The position numbers and the translations under genes are program-made. This document shows, piece after piece, positions 8,597 to 17,525 of a stretch of 64,000 bases of DNA. The stretch comes from JBFMAI01 sp040755725 (GTDB lineage Bacteria; Planctomycetota; Phycisphaerae; UBA1845; Fen-1342): the NCBI GenBank assembly GCA_040755725.1, contig JBFMAI010000035.1, positions 35,696 to 99,695 on the forward strand, written 5' to 3'. Numbering within the stretch: position 1 is the first letter of the stretch; each line of letters begins with the position of its first letter. A model generated the notes under the pieces. It was given only the letters and a program-made list of their open reading frames with translations, was not told the origin of the DNA and did no database searches.

Positions 8597-11083
8597 ATGT
8601 CCACGCCCCCATCGTCGCCGACCCGCGCTGCGTGGCGACAAGCCGTGTTGGACTACGTGCGCGAGCATCCCGACCACCCGCTGAAGCCGCGCGCCTTGGC
8701 CCGCGAACTCGGCATCTCCTCCACCGATTATACGCGCTTCCGGAGTGTGCTCCGGGCACTGCTCGACGACGGCACGCTCGCGCTGGGGGCCGGCCGCACG
8801 CTGCGGCTGCCGCTGCAAACGGGGCAGGTCGCCGGGGTGTTCCGCGCCCATCCCCGCGGCTACGGGTTCGTTGAGCGTCCCGGTCATCCCCCGCTCTTCG
8901 TCGAGGCCGGCCACACACGGGGCGCGCTGGACGGTGACACGGTCTCCGCGCGCTTGGTTCGCACGGTGGGCCGCGGCCGCGGCCCGCGGGCCGAGGTCGT
9001 TTGCGTCCTCCAGCGCGCCGAACGCCGTACGGTCGGCATCCTCGACCGCGAGCGTGGTCGCTGGATCGTGCGTCCCCTGGGCCGCGATCCGCAGCCGCCC
9101 GTGTTCGTGGACGACCCGACCGGCCAGGGCAGCCGGTCGGGCGACCTCGTCGTCGCGCAGCCTGATGAACACCTGCTCCGCCCGGGCACCCTGCACGGAC
9201 GCATCATCAAGCGCCTCGGCGACCCCGCGGACGCGCGCGCGTGGGTTCGGGCGGCCATCGCACGATACGGCCTCCCCGACCGCTTTCCGCGTGCGGTGTT
9301 GGAAGCGGCGCAAACGGCGGCGGGCGATTTCGACCCCGATGCACTCGGTGAGCGAGAAGATCTGCGCGACCTGTTGACGGTCACGATTGATCCCCCCGAC
9401 GCACGTGACTTCGACGACGCGATTTCCGTTGAGCCCCTGGGCCACGGGCGTGTGCGGTTGGGCGTCCACATCGCCGACGTGGCGCACTTCGTCCCCCCCG
9501 GCGGACCGATTGACCTGGAAGCTCGCCGACGCGGCACCAGCGTCTACTTCCCGGGCCACGTCGTGCCGATGCTGCCGGAGCCGCTGTCCCATGACGTGTG
9601 CTGCCTGCGGCCGGGGCTGCCCCGGCTGACGAAATCCGTGTTCCTGACCTATGACGGAGCGGGCCGCGTGGCTGAGACCCGCTTCGCCAATGGCGTCATT
9701 CAGTCCGCTGCCCGTCTCACCTACCCGCAGGTGACAGCGGTCCTGGACCGCCGCGCGGGGGTTGGCGGCACGCTTGGAGGCGCGCCGCCCGGCGCGCCGC
9801 AGCTCGGCAGGCCGGCAGGGTCGCCGCAGGAGACAGCCCCACGCCTCCCGCGCAGTACGCTCGCGCACGGTGGCTCACACGGCCAAGCCGACGAGCTGGC
9901 TCCGGCGATCGTCGAGCTACTGCACACGGCGGCGGACCTGGCGGGACGCATTCGGCGGCGGCGCCTGGCGACCGGCATGATCTCGTTGAGCCTGCCTGAA
10001 GTGGCGTTCAGGCTCGGTCCGCAGGGGCAGGTGTTGGACGGCGGCCCCGCCGACACCGGCTTCTCGCACACCCTGATCGAGATGTTCATGGTCGAAGCGA
10101 ACGAGGCCGTGTCGCGCGCGTTGACGCAGGCGGGGCTCGAGCATCTCCGGCGTGTCCATCCGGAGCCGGACCCGGCCGCCGCCGAGGGGCTGAACCTGCT
10201 CGGGCCGGTGCTGGGGCGCTGGCCCACCGCATCGCTCAGCCGCGCGGCCATCCGGTCGCTGCTCGACGCGGCCCGGGGGCAACCGGCAGAGCAGGCCGTG
10301 AACTATGTGGTGTTGCGTGCCTTGGCCCAAGCGGTCTACAGCCCGTCGCCGCTCGGGCATTTCGCGTTGGCCAGTGACGACTACTGCCATTTCACGTCGC
10401 CGATCCGCCGCTACCCCGATCTCACGATGCATCGGCTGTTCGACGCGCTGGTGGCGGGCCAGCCGGCGCGGCCTCGGGCCGTGGACAAGGCCGTATCGCC
10501 TGATGACCTGACGGAACTGGGGCAGGCCGCCAGCGCCGCGGAACGCCGGGCCCAGCACGCCGAGCGCGCTGCGGCCGCGTCGCTGTTCCTGCTGCTCATG
10601 CGGGACAAAGTAGGCACGGTGTTCGACGGCGTCGTAACGGGCGTGCTGCCGTTCGGCGCTTTCGTCCAACTGCTGCCTTCGCTCGCCGAGGGGCTCGTCC
10701 GGGTCAGCGACTTCGGACGCGACGATTGGCTGTACGACCGCCCGACCGGGGCCTTCGTCGGGCGGCGGACCCGGCGCACCATACATCTCGGGCTGTCCGT
10801 GCGTGTCCGCGTCGCCGCGGTTGACCTGCCACGCCAGGAGCTTGTGCTGGTGCCGGAGACGACGGACGCGTTCGGCGTGTGTTCCCCGGGCGAGGTTTCT
10901 TCTGCACCGGATGGGCGTTCGCGATCGCGGATTAAGGGAGGGCGAGGCTCCCGCCGAGCCGCCGCTTGCCGGGAGGCTCGCCCTCCCGACCAGCGTCCCA
11001 GCCCTTTGGATACCTCACCCGCTGGACGCCGCGGGGCCCGCCAGTCGTCGCGCCGAAAAAAAAGAGGGCACCAGGGGCCGTAA
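8597..11083 (+). CDS. rnr: Ribonuclease R (3'-5' exoribonuclease, RNB family)
   Basis: RNase R degrades structured RNA and, in known systems, clears non-stop mRNA together with tmRNA. The 828 residues contain an N-terminal helix-turn-helix (~1-65), cold-shock domains with GYGFVERPG (~80-230), the RNB core with DPPDARDFDDAISVE (Asp cluster) and HFTSPIRRYPDL, and an S1 domain at ~675-755 (GTVFDGVVTGVLPFGAFVQL). Two oddities: an insertion of ~40 Pro/Gly/Ala/Arg residues at ~390-430, between the LTYPQVTAVL strand and the DELAPAIVELLHTAADL helix, and a C-terminal tail (~775-828) that reads through a palindromic repeat into a hairpin. No strong ribosome site is seen at ATG 8597. Confidence 0.93.
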   Translation: MSTPPSSPTRAAWRQAVLDYVREHPDHPLKPRALARELGISSTDYTRFRSVLRALLDDGTLALGAGRTLRLPLQTGQVAGVFRAHPRGYGFVERPGHPPLFVEAGHTRGALDGDTVSARLVRTVGRGRGPRAEVVCVLQRAERRTVGILDRERGRWIVRPLGRDPQPPVFVDDPTGQGSRSGDLVVAQPDEHLLRPGTLHGRIIKRLGDPADARAWVRAAIARYGLPDRFPRAVLEAAQTAAGDFDPDALGEREDLRDLLTVTIDPPDARDFDDAISVEPLGHGRVRLGVHIADVAHFVPPGGPIDLEARRRGTSVYFPGHVVPMLPEPLSHDVCCLRPGLPRLTKSVFLTYDGAGRVAETRFANGVIQSAARLTYPQVTAVLDRRAGVGGTLGGAPPGAPQLGRPAGSPQETAPRLPRSTLAHGGSHGQADELAPAIVELLHTAADLAGRIRRRRLATGMISLSLPEVAFRLGPQGQVLDGGPADTGFSHTLIEMFMVEANEAVSRALTQAGLEHLRRVHPEPDPAAAEGLNLLGPVLGRWPTASLSRAAIRSLLDAARGQPAEQAVNYVVLRALAQAVYSPSPLGHFALASDDYCHFTSPIRRYPDLTMHRLFDALVAGQPARPRAVDKAVSPDDLTELGQAASAAERRAQHAERAAAASLFLLLMRDKVGTVFDGVVTGVLPFGAFVQLLPSLAEGLVRVSDFGRDDWLYDRPTGAFVGRRTRRTIHLGLSVRVRVAAVDLPRQELVLVPETTDAFGVCSPGEVSSAPDGRSRSRIKGGRGSRRAAACREARPPDQRPSPLDTSPAGRRGARQSSRRKKRGHQGP
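9768..9890. repeat. In-frame repeat-like insertion within rnr
   Basis: About 120 bases adding ~40 residues (from GTLGGAPPGAPQLGRPAG to LAHGG) into the RNB domain at a loop. Read on the opposite strand it gives the GCLLRRPCRPAELRRAG type of peptide, which looks like a dispersed planctomycete repeat rather than RNase R sequence. The length keeps the frame. Confidence 0.5.
10934..10987. repeat. GGGAGGGC palindromic repeat in the rnr 3' end
   Basis: Left arm GGGAGGGCGAGGCTCCCGCC and right arm GGGAGGCTCGCCCTCCC form a palindrome. The element is translated as part of the RNase R tail (GGRGSRRAAACREARPP). The same unit occurs at 6715. Confidence 0.65.
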
Positions 11084-11100
11084 GGCGTCCCGGTGCTCTC
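11056..11100 (-). terminator. Strong intrinsic terminator on the minus strand
   Basis: GAGGGCACC (11064-11072) and GGTGCTCTC (11092-11100) pair with one G-U, with further GGG/CCC inside. Reading the minus strand, eight consecutive T follow (11063-11056). The stem overlaps the rnr stop codon but points the other way, so it ends a minus-strand RNA made from the 11.1-11.6 kb gap. Confidence 0.75.
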
Positions 11101-11640
11101 CGGAGGGGAAAGAAGCCTGGTACTGCGGTGGGCCTCGTCACACCGGCCCGGTAGAAATCCTCCGTTCGTATCCCGGCGCGTCAGCCGGCCTCACGCCTTC
11201 CGACGCACCATGTATTCAATCGGCAGACGTGGCGGAAAACATGAGGTTTTCTGACCGCGCGCCGCGCTGTCGGGGGTCGCGTCGTCCGGCGGTCGGGCCT
11301 GGTGCCCAATGGGACACTTGTACTACGCCCCATAACCCCGACGGTTCACGCGATCCTCGTGACGATCGGCGCAATCGTCAACAATGGCGGATTCCAGCCG
11401 TGTGGAGTTCGCGGCCTGATTATCGGATTCGACCGCGGGTATTCCGCAGTGGGGTCGTACTACTCGCCGTCACCGGATTTGCGGGGGTCGATGGAATGAG
11501 GCCCGCATGATCGTGTGATAATGCCGGGTCCCCGGGGGCGAGAGCGGCAAGTTCCTCTTCTGGCACGCGCCGGTCGCGGGGCGTGCGGCGGGGGGCGCGG
11601 CCACCGGGCGCGGTTCCGGGAACGGTTTCAAATCTTTTGC
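11101..11640 (-). other. Gene-free stretch; possible minus-strand non-coding transcript
   Basis: No convincing gene is found in about 540 bases. On the minus strand, before the 11056 terminator, small hairpins line up: GTGTCCCA/TGGGCAC near 11309-11324 and GAAAAC-CTCAT-GTTTTC near 11240-11256. Short frames here (for example 50 codons from an ATG near 11332, Arg-rich) lack ribosome sites. A structured small RNA ending at 11056 is the simplest reading; its start is not identifiable. Confidence 0.3.
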
Positions 11641-11650
11641 TGACAAATAT

Positions 11651-11684
11651 TTGACACCGTGCGCGGTTTTTTTGGAAATATTTT
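11651..11684 (+). promoter_or_regulatory. AT-rich promoter region of the C-rich small RNA
   Basis: A perfect TTGACA (11651-11656) is followed by an AT-rich patch, unusual here, containing GGAAATATTTTAG. The -10 cannot be fixed: AAATAT sits at a spacing of 19, and GGAAAT at 17. Transcription would begin near 11690. Confidence 0.4.
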
Positions 11685-11689
11685 AGTGC

Positions 11690-11822
11690 TCGGCACTAGA
11701 CAACCGATGGACATGGTGCCTAAGACTTAGTACCTCCTCCTCCTGAAGAGGACAGGCATACCAAAGAGTCCTCTTCAAACTCCTCCTCCTGGGGACCCGT
11801 CACTCGCGGGTCCTCTTTTTTT
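11690..11822 (+). ncRNA. Candidate small regulatory RNA with two anti-Shine-Dalgarno C-rich tracts
   Basis: Downstream of the TTGACA region come four elements in order: unpaired ACCTCCTCCTCC (11732-11743); a perfect 10-bp hairpin, TGAAGAGGAC with GTCCTCTTCA (11744-11753/11768-11777); a second unpaired CTCCTCCTCCT (11780-11790); and a terminator hairpin GGACCCG/CGGGTCC (11793-11799/11807-11813) with seven T. Both tracts carry CCUCCU, the anti-Shine-Dalgarno core of 16S rRNA, and could pair with GGAGG ribosome sites. C-rich or CCUCC loops are used this way by alphaproteobacterial cuckoo RNAs and several Gram-positive small RNAs. A 7-codon frame (MDMVPKT) lies in the 5' part without a ribosome site. 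No Rfam family is recognised. Confidence 0.6.
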
Positions 11823-11981
11823 GCGCGCGGATTTGCGGGGTCGTGACGGCGCCTGCCTCCGACATCGGGAAGGCACCTGTCTCCGGCGTCGGGGGGACGA
11901 CACTCCCGCTGCGCCGCGACGCACCCAAGGCGGCGCGGCGGGGGCCTCACCCCACCGTATCGCATGATCGAGGATGCCCGC

Positions 11982-14846
11982 CTAAAAGCGGGCCAGCAGG
12001 AACACGAACCCGTTGATGTCCTGGTCGTTGAACACGCCGTCGCCGTTGATGTCCCGTTTGAACAGCGGGCAATCCGGGTAGGTGGCGGCGTACGTCGCCG
12101 GCTCCATGAACGCCAGCACAAACGGGTTGATGTCGCCGAAGTCCACGTAGCCGTCGCAGTTGAGGTCGCCCAGCGCCTCGCACTGGTCGGGCACGCCGTT
12201 GCCGTTGAGGTCGCTGACCACGCCGGCGGCAATGTCGCACTCGTCCGGCGCGCCGTTGCGGTTGCAGTCCGGGGAGATTACGCCCTCCCACGGGCGGAAA
12301 GCGAGGAACATCGCGGCGCCGTTGGGGTAGGTGTGGACGAGCGCCCCGGTCCGGCCGTCGTACTGGTACGCAGCGCCGCCCGCGGGCCCGGACGCCGATG
12401 CGACGAACAAGTCGCCATTGGGGCCGAAGGCGAGGCCGCGGGCCGGCGGCACGGGCGTCTGCGTGAAGAGGCCGAGGAAGGCGCCGGTCTGGCCGTCGTA
12501 GCGATAGACGTACCCGTCCGTCCGCGAGCTGACGTACAAGTGGCCGTCGGGGCCGAACTTCAGGTCGTACGGGCGGTCAATCCCGCCCGCCCCGGCGACC
12601 ACGAACGTCCGCACATAGGCCCCCGTTTGCCCGTCATACTCCAGTACTTCGTTCGTGGCCGAGCTGCCGACGAACAAGTTGCCGTTGGGACCGAAGGTCA
12701 GACCCCACGGCGCGGTCAAGCCGCCGGAGCCGGTGGTCACGAAGTCGCCGAGGTAGCGACCGTCGGCCCAGGCGAAGCGCGGGACGCGGTTGGCTGTTCC
12801 GCCGGCCACCAGGATGTCGCCGTTGGGCATGAACGTGATGCCGCGGCCTTGGACGACGCCGCCGGCCTGCATGGCGACGCGGGGGCCGATCAGGGCCCCG
12901 GTCTTGCCGTCGTACTCCCACAGCGGGCCGGACTCCTGCTGCCACAGGAACAGGTTGCCGTTCGGCCCGTACGCGACGCCCGACGGCAGGTACCCGGTGG
13001 TCATCGTGTAGCGCCGCGTCCCCGTCAGGAGGTTGTACACCGAGAAGCCGCCGTAGCCGTACGCGTCGGTGACGACCAGCTCGCTGGGGTTGAGGTCGCA
13101 CTCGTCCGGCACGCCGTTGGCGTTGCAGTCGGCGCTGAAGCCGCCGGCCACGTCGCAGCTATCCGGCACGCTGTTGTTGTTGCAGTCCGATTCCGTGCCG
13201 GCGGCAATGTCGCACTCGTCAGGGAGGTTGTTGAGGTTGCAGTCCTTGCTTGTGCCGGCGAGGAGGTCGACGTTGTCGGGGAGGCCGTTGTTGTTGCAAT
13301 CCACGTCGGAGGTGATGAAGGTGAAGGTCATCTGCGGCCCGGACGCGCTGATGTGGTGGACGGACAGGAGCGAGGAGCTACCGTCCCACCAATGGGTGTT
13401 GGGGTTGGTGTGCGGCGCGCACTGGATATAGCCGGGTCCGGCCCACAGGTCCGTCGCGTCGCCGTCGTTGACGTAGCGCTCCAGGTCCCACCGGCCGTCG
13501 GCCTGCACCAACGTGACCAGGTAATGCGATTCCGGCGTCATCTGCTGATTGTTGTTGCTCCCGGTCGTGTCGACGTGCCAGATGGCCAGGCCGGCATCGG
13601 GCAGGCCGGCGTCCCGGCCGAGGCGCTGGCGGTTCTCAATCAGGTAATACTCGTTGGCGGCGGTCGGGTGCTCGTACTTGTAGATCACGTTGCCCGCCAC
13701 CGGGGCCAACAGCCCCATCTGGGGCGTGGTGAGCAGTCGCAGGTCGGCCCACCCGGCGCGGTACTTCATATAGGCGCACGGTTGTTGCGGGTTGGTGTCA
13801 GAGGTGTACGTGCACATCAGGCAGAACTTGCCGACGCCGGAGGAGTCGTAGTCGTAGTCGTACAGGTCGGGCCAGCCCATGAGCATGTGGCCGTTTTCGT
13901 GGCAGAAGGTGGCCAGGGTCAGGGCGTTCTGCATGTCGGTCATCTGGTAGCGGTAAGTGCAGACGCCGTCGGCGCAGAAGTGGACCGACCAGGCGTGCGG
14001 CCATAGCCCCTGGGCCCAGGCGCTGTTGGAGAACCCGGCGTAGAAGCAGTTCAAGGCGTCGACGATGCCGTCCTTGTCGGCGTCGTAGAGGCTGAAGTCG
14101 AAGCCGCCGTCGTCAAGGGCCTGCAGCGCTTCGAGGATGAGTTCGCGGGCGCGTTGTCCGAAGGAGATGTTCGGGTCGATGTAGTAGGTTTTGGGGTGGG
14201 CGGCGCGATAATAGGCAGTCGGGACGAAGTTGGTGTAGTTCAGTTTCCCGTTGGACACATCGAAGTAGTAGTCGCGGACGGAGCCCTTGTTCCCGGACCC
14301 GGCGTAGCCGATCTTGTTGCAGTACTGCTCGACGGTGGCCGGGGCGATGGTGCCGACGTCGTCGGAGAAGTCAATCAGCAGCGTGATCCCCATCACGTCG
14401 CCCAGCGTCGGCCCCTCCGGCTCGTTGTCCATCCCCGCCGGCAACGCCTCTAGCCGCCGCCGTTCAAAATCCTCCCGCGCGGCGCGGACCTGGGCTGTGA
14501 CGGCGGACTGGTTGATACGAATGTGCGGCGTCACGCCGAGTAGGGCGGGGCTGACCGTGCCCACGCGGGCGCCGGTGGACAGCAGGGTGTTCCCGTCGGG
14601 CGACAGGCGGGCGTAACAGATGACCTGGGTGGCGGGGTCACGGACCAGCGTGTACCCGTCCAGCGACTCGACCACCGTGTAGAACTCGTCGCCCCAGATG
14701 CGGACCTGGATCGTCTGGCCGTCGGGCTGACGAAGGGGCAGAACCTTGCCCTCGACCGGCCCCGCCGACGACAGCGGCGTTGCCCAGGCGACGATCACCA
14801 ATAGCACGACCATCCACTGTTGACTTGCGGCCACCGCACGCATCAT
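11982..14846 (-). CDS. Secreted M6-family metalloprotease with NHL-like propeller and dockerin-like C-terminus
   Basis: The 954-residue exported protein starts at ATG 14846 with GGAG before it; a signal peptide ends around PLSSA-GP. The M6 (immune inhibitor A-like) domain fills ~50-490 with the zinc site TFCHENGHMLMGWPD (His316, Glu317, His320). Then come four D-x-N-x-N-x-x-PD-x-CD repeats (~510-590), and six-odd repeats of the GPNGNLFVGSS / LEYDGQTGAYVRTFV type (~600-870), probably a beta-propeller. It ends with another DCNRNGAPDECDI block and two EF-like loops (GDLNCDGYVDFGDINPF and DINGDGVFNDQDINGF), a dockerin type I pattern. Likely extracellular or surface-held protein degradation. It ends facing the small RNA at 11822. 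Confidence 0.88.
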   Translation of the reverse strand: MMRAVAASQQWMVVLLVIVAWATPLSSAGPVEGKVLPLRQPDGQTIQVRIWGDEFYTVVESLDGYTLVRDPATQVICYARLSPDGNTLLSTGARVGTVSPALLGVTPHIRINQSAVTAQVRAAREDFERRRLEALPAGMDNEPEGPTLGDVMGITLLIDFSDDVGTIAPATVEQYCNKIGYAGSGNKGSVRDYYFDVSNGKLNYTNFVPTAYYRAAHPKTYYIDPNISFGQRARELILEALQALDDGGFDFSLYDADKDGIVDALNCFYAGFSNSAWAQGLWPHAWSVHFCADGVCTYRYQMTDMQNALTLATFCHENGHMLMGWPDLYDYDYDSSGVGKFCLMCTYTSDTNPQQPCAYMKYRAGWADLRLLTTPQMGLLAPVAGNVIYKYEHPTAANEYYLIENRQRLGRDAGLPDAGLAIWHVDTTGSNNNQQMTPESHYLVTLVQADGRWDLERYVNDGDATDLWAGPGYIQCAPHTNPNTHWWDGSSSLLSVHHISASGPQMTFTFITSDVDCNNNGLPDNVDLLAGTSKDCNLNNLPDECDIAAGTESDCNNNSVPDSCDVAGGFSADCNANGVPDECDLNPSELVVTDAYGYGGFSVYNLLTGTRRYTMTTGYLPSGVAYGPNGNLFLWQQESGPLWEYDGKTGALIGPRVAMQAGGVVQGRGITFMPNGDILVAGGTANRVPRFAWADGRYLGDFVTTGSGGLTAPWGLTFGPNGNLFVGSSATNEVLEYDGQTGAYVRTFVVAGAGGIDRPYDLKFGPDGHLYVSSRTDGYVYRYDGQTGAFLGLFTQTPVPPARGLAFGPNGDLFVASASGPAGGAAYQYDGRTGALVHTYPNGAAMFLAFRPWEGVISPDCNRNGAPDECDIAAGVVSDLNGNGVPDQCEALGDLNCDGYVDFGDINPFVLAFMEPATYAATYPDCPLFKRDINGDGVFNDQDINGFVFLLARF

Positions 14847-15327
14847 GGGTTCTTGCTCCTGATTAGGGGTTCCGGTTGGCGTGGGCGACGAGGGCAGGAT
14901 AAGCCTGGCCATCCCGTGGCGCGTGTCGCCGGCACGTCCTTAGACTCATCACCGGCCCCCGAGTGTTTCGCCGCTCAACACAAGGGCGACGGCATCCTAC
15001 CCGGGGAGCACGTGATTCTTTTTAGCCGGCCGGGATGCGGCTCACCGGCGGCGAGCGGCTCCCGGTCCACCGTTCGATTCTAACGCAGCGCGGCGGATTT
15101 CCAAAAAAAGGTGGCTCCGGTGCCGGGCAGCGCAGGTTCCGATAACCTTGATGCTCCGAGCGCCGTTCGGACTCGGACGCCGGTCGGCGCCGTGCGTTGC
15201 ACGCAGCGCTTTGATACCATGCCGCGTGGCATTCGGACCGGAGTGCTCCGGGGTGCCGCCGACGCCGGCGGCGGGCGCGGTGCTCGCCGCAGGAGCGGCG
15301 CGGCCCGGACCGCCGAGGGATAACGTT
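14847..15327. other. Divergent intergenic region
   Basis: About 480 bases separate the M6 protease and gamma-glutamyltransferase genes, which read away from each other. Both upstream frames can be extended into it, but the extensions are Arg/Pro-rich and lack ribosome sites. The promoters of both genes should be here; no near-consensus pair was found. Confidence 0.5.
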
Positions 15328-17049
15328 ATGGTGCGAACACTCATCGCGCTCGTTGTGGTGGGCGGACTGGTGGCCACGGGTTGGGCCCAGGAAGAGCTCC
15401 CGTGGATTTCGAAGGCCCGGCTGGGGATGGTGGTCAGCGACTCGCCGGACGCCTCGCTGATGGGGGCCCAGGCCCTGGCGCTGGGCGGCAACGCCTTCGA
15501 TGCCGCCATCGTCACATCGCTGTCGCTGGCCGTGACCCGGCCGCAGAGCACGGGCCTGGGCGGCGGGGGCTTCATGATCGCGTATGTGGCGAAAGACGAC
15601 CGTTTCGTCGCGCTGGACTTCCGCGAGACCGCCCCCGCGGCCGCCACCCGCGAACGCTACGCCAAGCTTCTGGCCGAGGCCGGCAACGGCCCCCCGCCGA
15701 CACTATATGGCGGTGCGGCGGTGGCGGTACCTGGGCTGGTGGCGGGGTTGGGAGAGATTCACCGGCGGTATGCCACCCGCCCCATGAGCGACCTGACGGC
15801 GCTGGCGGTCTTTCTGACGCAATCGGGATTCGCGGCAGACGAGCACTATCTGAAGGCCTGCCGCAGCGTGCTGGACGATTACGCCAAATGGCCGCAGCTC
15901 AAGGAGCGCTGCGGCCGCACCTACGAGACTCTGCTCCGCGAGGGCAATTTGCCGAAGATCGGCGAGCGTGTCCGGCGGCCCGACCTGACCGAGACGCTGC
16001 GGTTGCTGGGCGAACAGGGCGCGGAGCCGTTCTACACCGGCGAAGTGGCCGCGGCGATCGTGGAGGCCGTGCAGGCCACCGGCGGGTTGCTGACCAAGGA
16101 GGACCTGGCCGGCTATCACGTCAAAGAACGCGAGCCGCTGCGTTTCAACTACCGCGGTTACGAGATCGTGACGATGCCGCCGCCGTCCTCCGGCGGGGTG
16201 TGCATCGCGCAGACGCTGAACATCCTGGCGACCTACGCCGGCGATAGCGCCACGCAGCCGGTCGCGGGCCGCACCCACATCCTGGCGGAAGCGCTGAAGC
16301 ACAGCTTCGCGGACCGGGCCCGCTACCTCGGGGACCCCGACTTCGGGGCGGTCCCCGCGGCGCGATTCCTGGACCGGGACCACGCGCGGGAGCTAGCGCG
16401 GCGGATTCAGCCCGACAAGACGCTGTCGCCGAAGGAGTACGGCACCGCGGCGTCCGCGCCGGACGACCGCGGCACGTCGCACTTCTGCGTGGCCGACAAG
16501 GACGGGAACGTCGTGACGATGACCGAGACCATCAACGGGCTGTTCGGGTCGCTGGTCGTCGCCGGTAGCTACGGTATCGTCCTCAACAACGAGATGGACG
16601 ATTTCAGCATGCCGTCCGACCAGCCCAACCTCTACGGGCTGGTGCAAAGCCCTGCGAACATGGTGGCCCCGGGCAAACGGCCGCTTTCCAGCATGTCGCC
16701 GACGCTGGTGTGCAAGGACGGCAAGCCCGTGTTGGCGCTCGGCGCGTCGGGCGGCCCGCGGATCATCACCTCGGTCGTGCAGGTGATGCTGGCCATGCTC
16801 GACCAGAACCAGCGGCTGGAACAAGCGCTTCCGGCCCTGCGTCTGCACCATCAATGGCAGCCGGATGAGGTGTACTTCGACCAGGAGCCCCCGAAAGAGC
16901 TGGCCGAGGCCCTGAAGGCCGTCGGTCACAAGCTCAGCGACGAGCGGAAGACAGGCATTGTGCATGCGCTCGTGATCCTGCCCAATGGTTGGGTGGTGGG
17001 CGGGTGCGATCCACGCGGCGGCGGACGCCCGGGGGCCGTGCTGGAGTAA
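15328..17049 (+). CDS. Gamma-glutamyltransferase, exported
   Basis: An Ntn-hydrolase that cleaves gamma-glutamyl bonds of glutathione-like compounds in the periplasm. The start at 15328 (GAGGGA about 8 bases before it) gives a signal peptide ending GWAQ. The large-subunit region has GNAFDAAIVTSLSLAVTRPQ, GLGGGGFMIAY and the substrate-binding R-E-T in LDFRETAPAAA. Self-cleavage is expected before Thr383 in DDRGTSHFCVADKDGNVVTM. The small subunit has NNEMDDFS, PGKRPLSSMSPT and the GASGG loop. Length 573 is typical. Confidence 0.93.
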   Translation: MVRTLIALVVVGGLVATGWAQEELPWISKARLGMVVSDSPDASLMGAQALALGGNAFDAAIVTSLSLAVTRPQSTGLGGGGFMIAYVAKDDRFVALDFRETAPAAATRERYAKLLAEAGNGPPPTLYGGAAVAVPGLVAGLGEIHRRYATRPMSDLTALAVFLTQSGFAADEHYLKACRSVLDDYAKWPQLKERCGRTYETLLREGNLPKIGERVRRPDLTETLRLLGEQGAEPFYTGEVAAAIVEAVQATGGLLTKEDLAGYHVKEREPLRFNYRGYEIVTMPPPSSGGVCIAQTLNILATYAGDSATQPVAGRTHILAEALKHSFADRARYLGDPDFGAVPAARFLDRDHARELARRIQPDKTLSPKEYGTAASAPDDRGTSHFCVADKDGNVVTMTETINGLFGSLVVAGSYGIVLNNEMDDFSMPSDQPNLYGLVQSPANMVAPGKRPLSSMSPTLVCKDGKPVLALGASGGPRIITSVVQVMLAMLDQNQRLEQALPALRLHHQWQPDEVYFDQEPPKELAEALKAVGHKLSDERKTGIVHALVILPNGWVVGGCDPRGGGRPGAVLE

Positions 17050-17068
17050 CGGCCGAGAGGAGTTGGAC

Positions 17069-17224
17069 ATGGGCCTAAAGAAATGGCGGCTGTACGCGGC
17101 GGGCGTGCTGGCGTTCCTGTTGGGAATCCCGCTGACCGAGCGGGCCTACGGTCAGGCGGATGACATCGTGCGAGCTTCCGTAGCCTTGGCCGAAGCCATT
17201 GCCGAATCCGCCGGCGAGAGCTGA
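17069..17224 (+). CDS. Small exported or membrane-anchored protein, 51 residues
   Basis: It starts at ATG 17069 behind GAGAGGAG, 19 bases after the gamma-glutamyltransferase gene, and is probably in its operon. Residues 1-30 look like a signal peptide (MGLKKWRLYAAGVLAFLLG then IPLTERAYGQA). The remainder is an acidic, Ala-rich helix (DDIVRASVALAEAIAESAGES). No family is recognised. Confidence 0.65.
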   Translation: MGLKKWRLYAAGVLAFLLGIPLTERAYGQADDIVRASVALAEAIAESAGES

Positions 17225-17525
17225 TCCGTCGGAGCGCGACCCCCCACCGCACGGCGTCAAGTGCGTGAGCGGGTTGCGTCGGCACCGCGCGGGAGCGCGC
17301 GGCAATTCGTGCGGTGTTCCCCGCCTAATCGGCCGTGGGGCCGCGCGTGTTTCCGGACCCGGCGGGGCGACCCAAGGGGGGTCAACCTTCTCCCTCGTCC
17401 GGTCGATGCAGTGGGTAGGTGCCGCGCCGTCGGGCACGGCCGATCGGACACTGCGCGGACCATAAAATGAGAGTGGGCCGCCCCGGTCCGGAGCGAGCGG
17501 ACCCGGCGGCTGAGAAGGTGACGCG
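17225..17525. other. Intergenic region with possible promoter
   Basis: About 300 bases without a gene. CATAAAAT near 17461-17468 is the only AT-rich hexamer and could be the -10 for the 17526 gene, but no good -35 is found. Confidence 0.3.

Noticed and set aside
11707..11730. Leader peptide MDMVPKT within the C-rich RNA
   Set aside because: No ribosome site and only seven codons; kept only as a remark under the small RNA.
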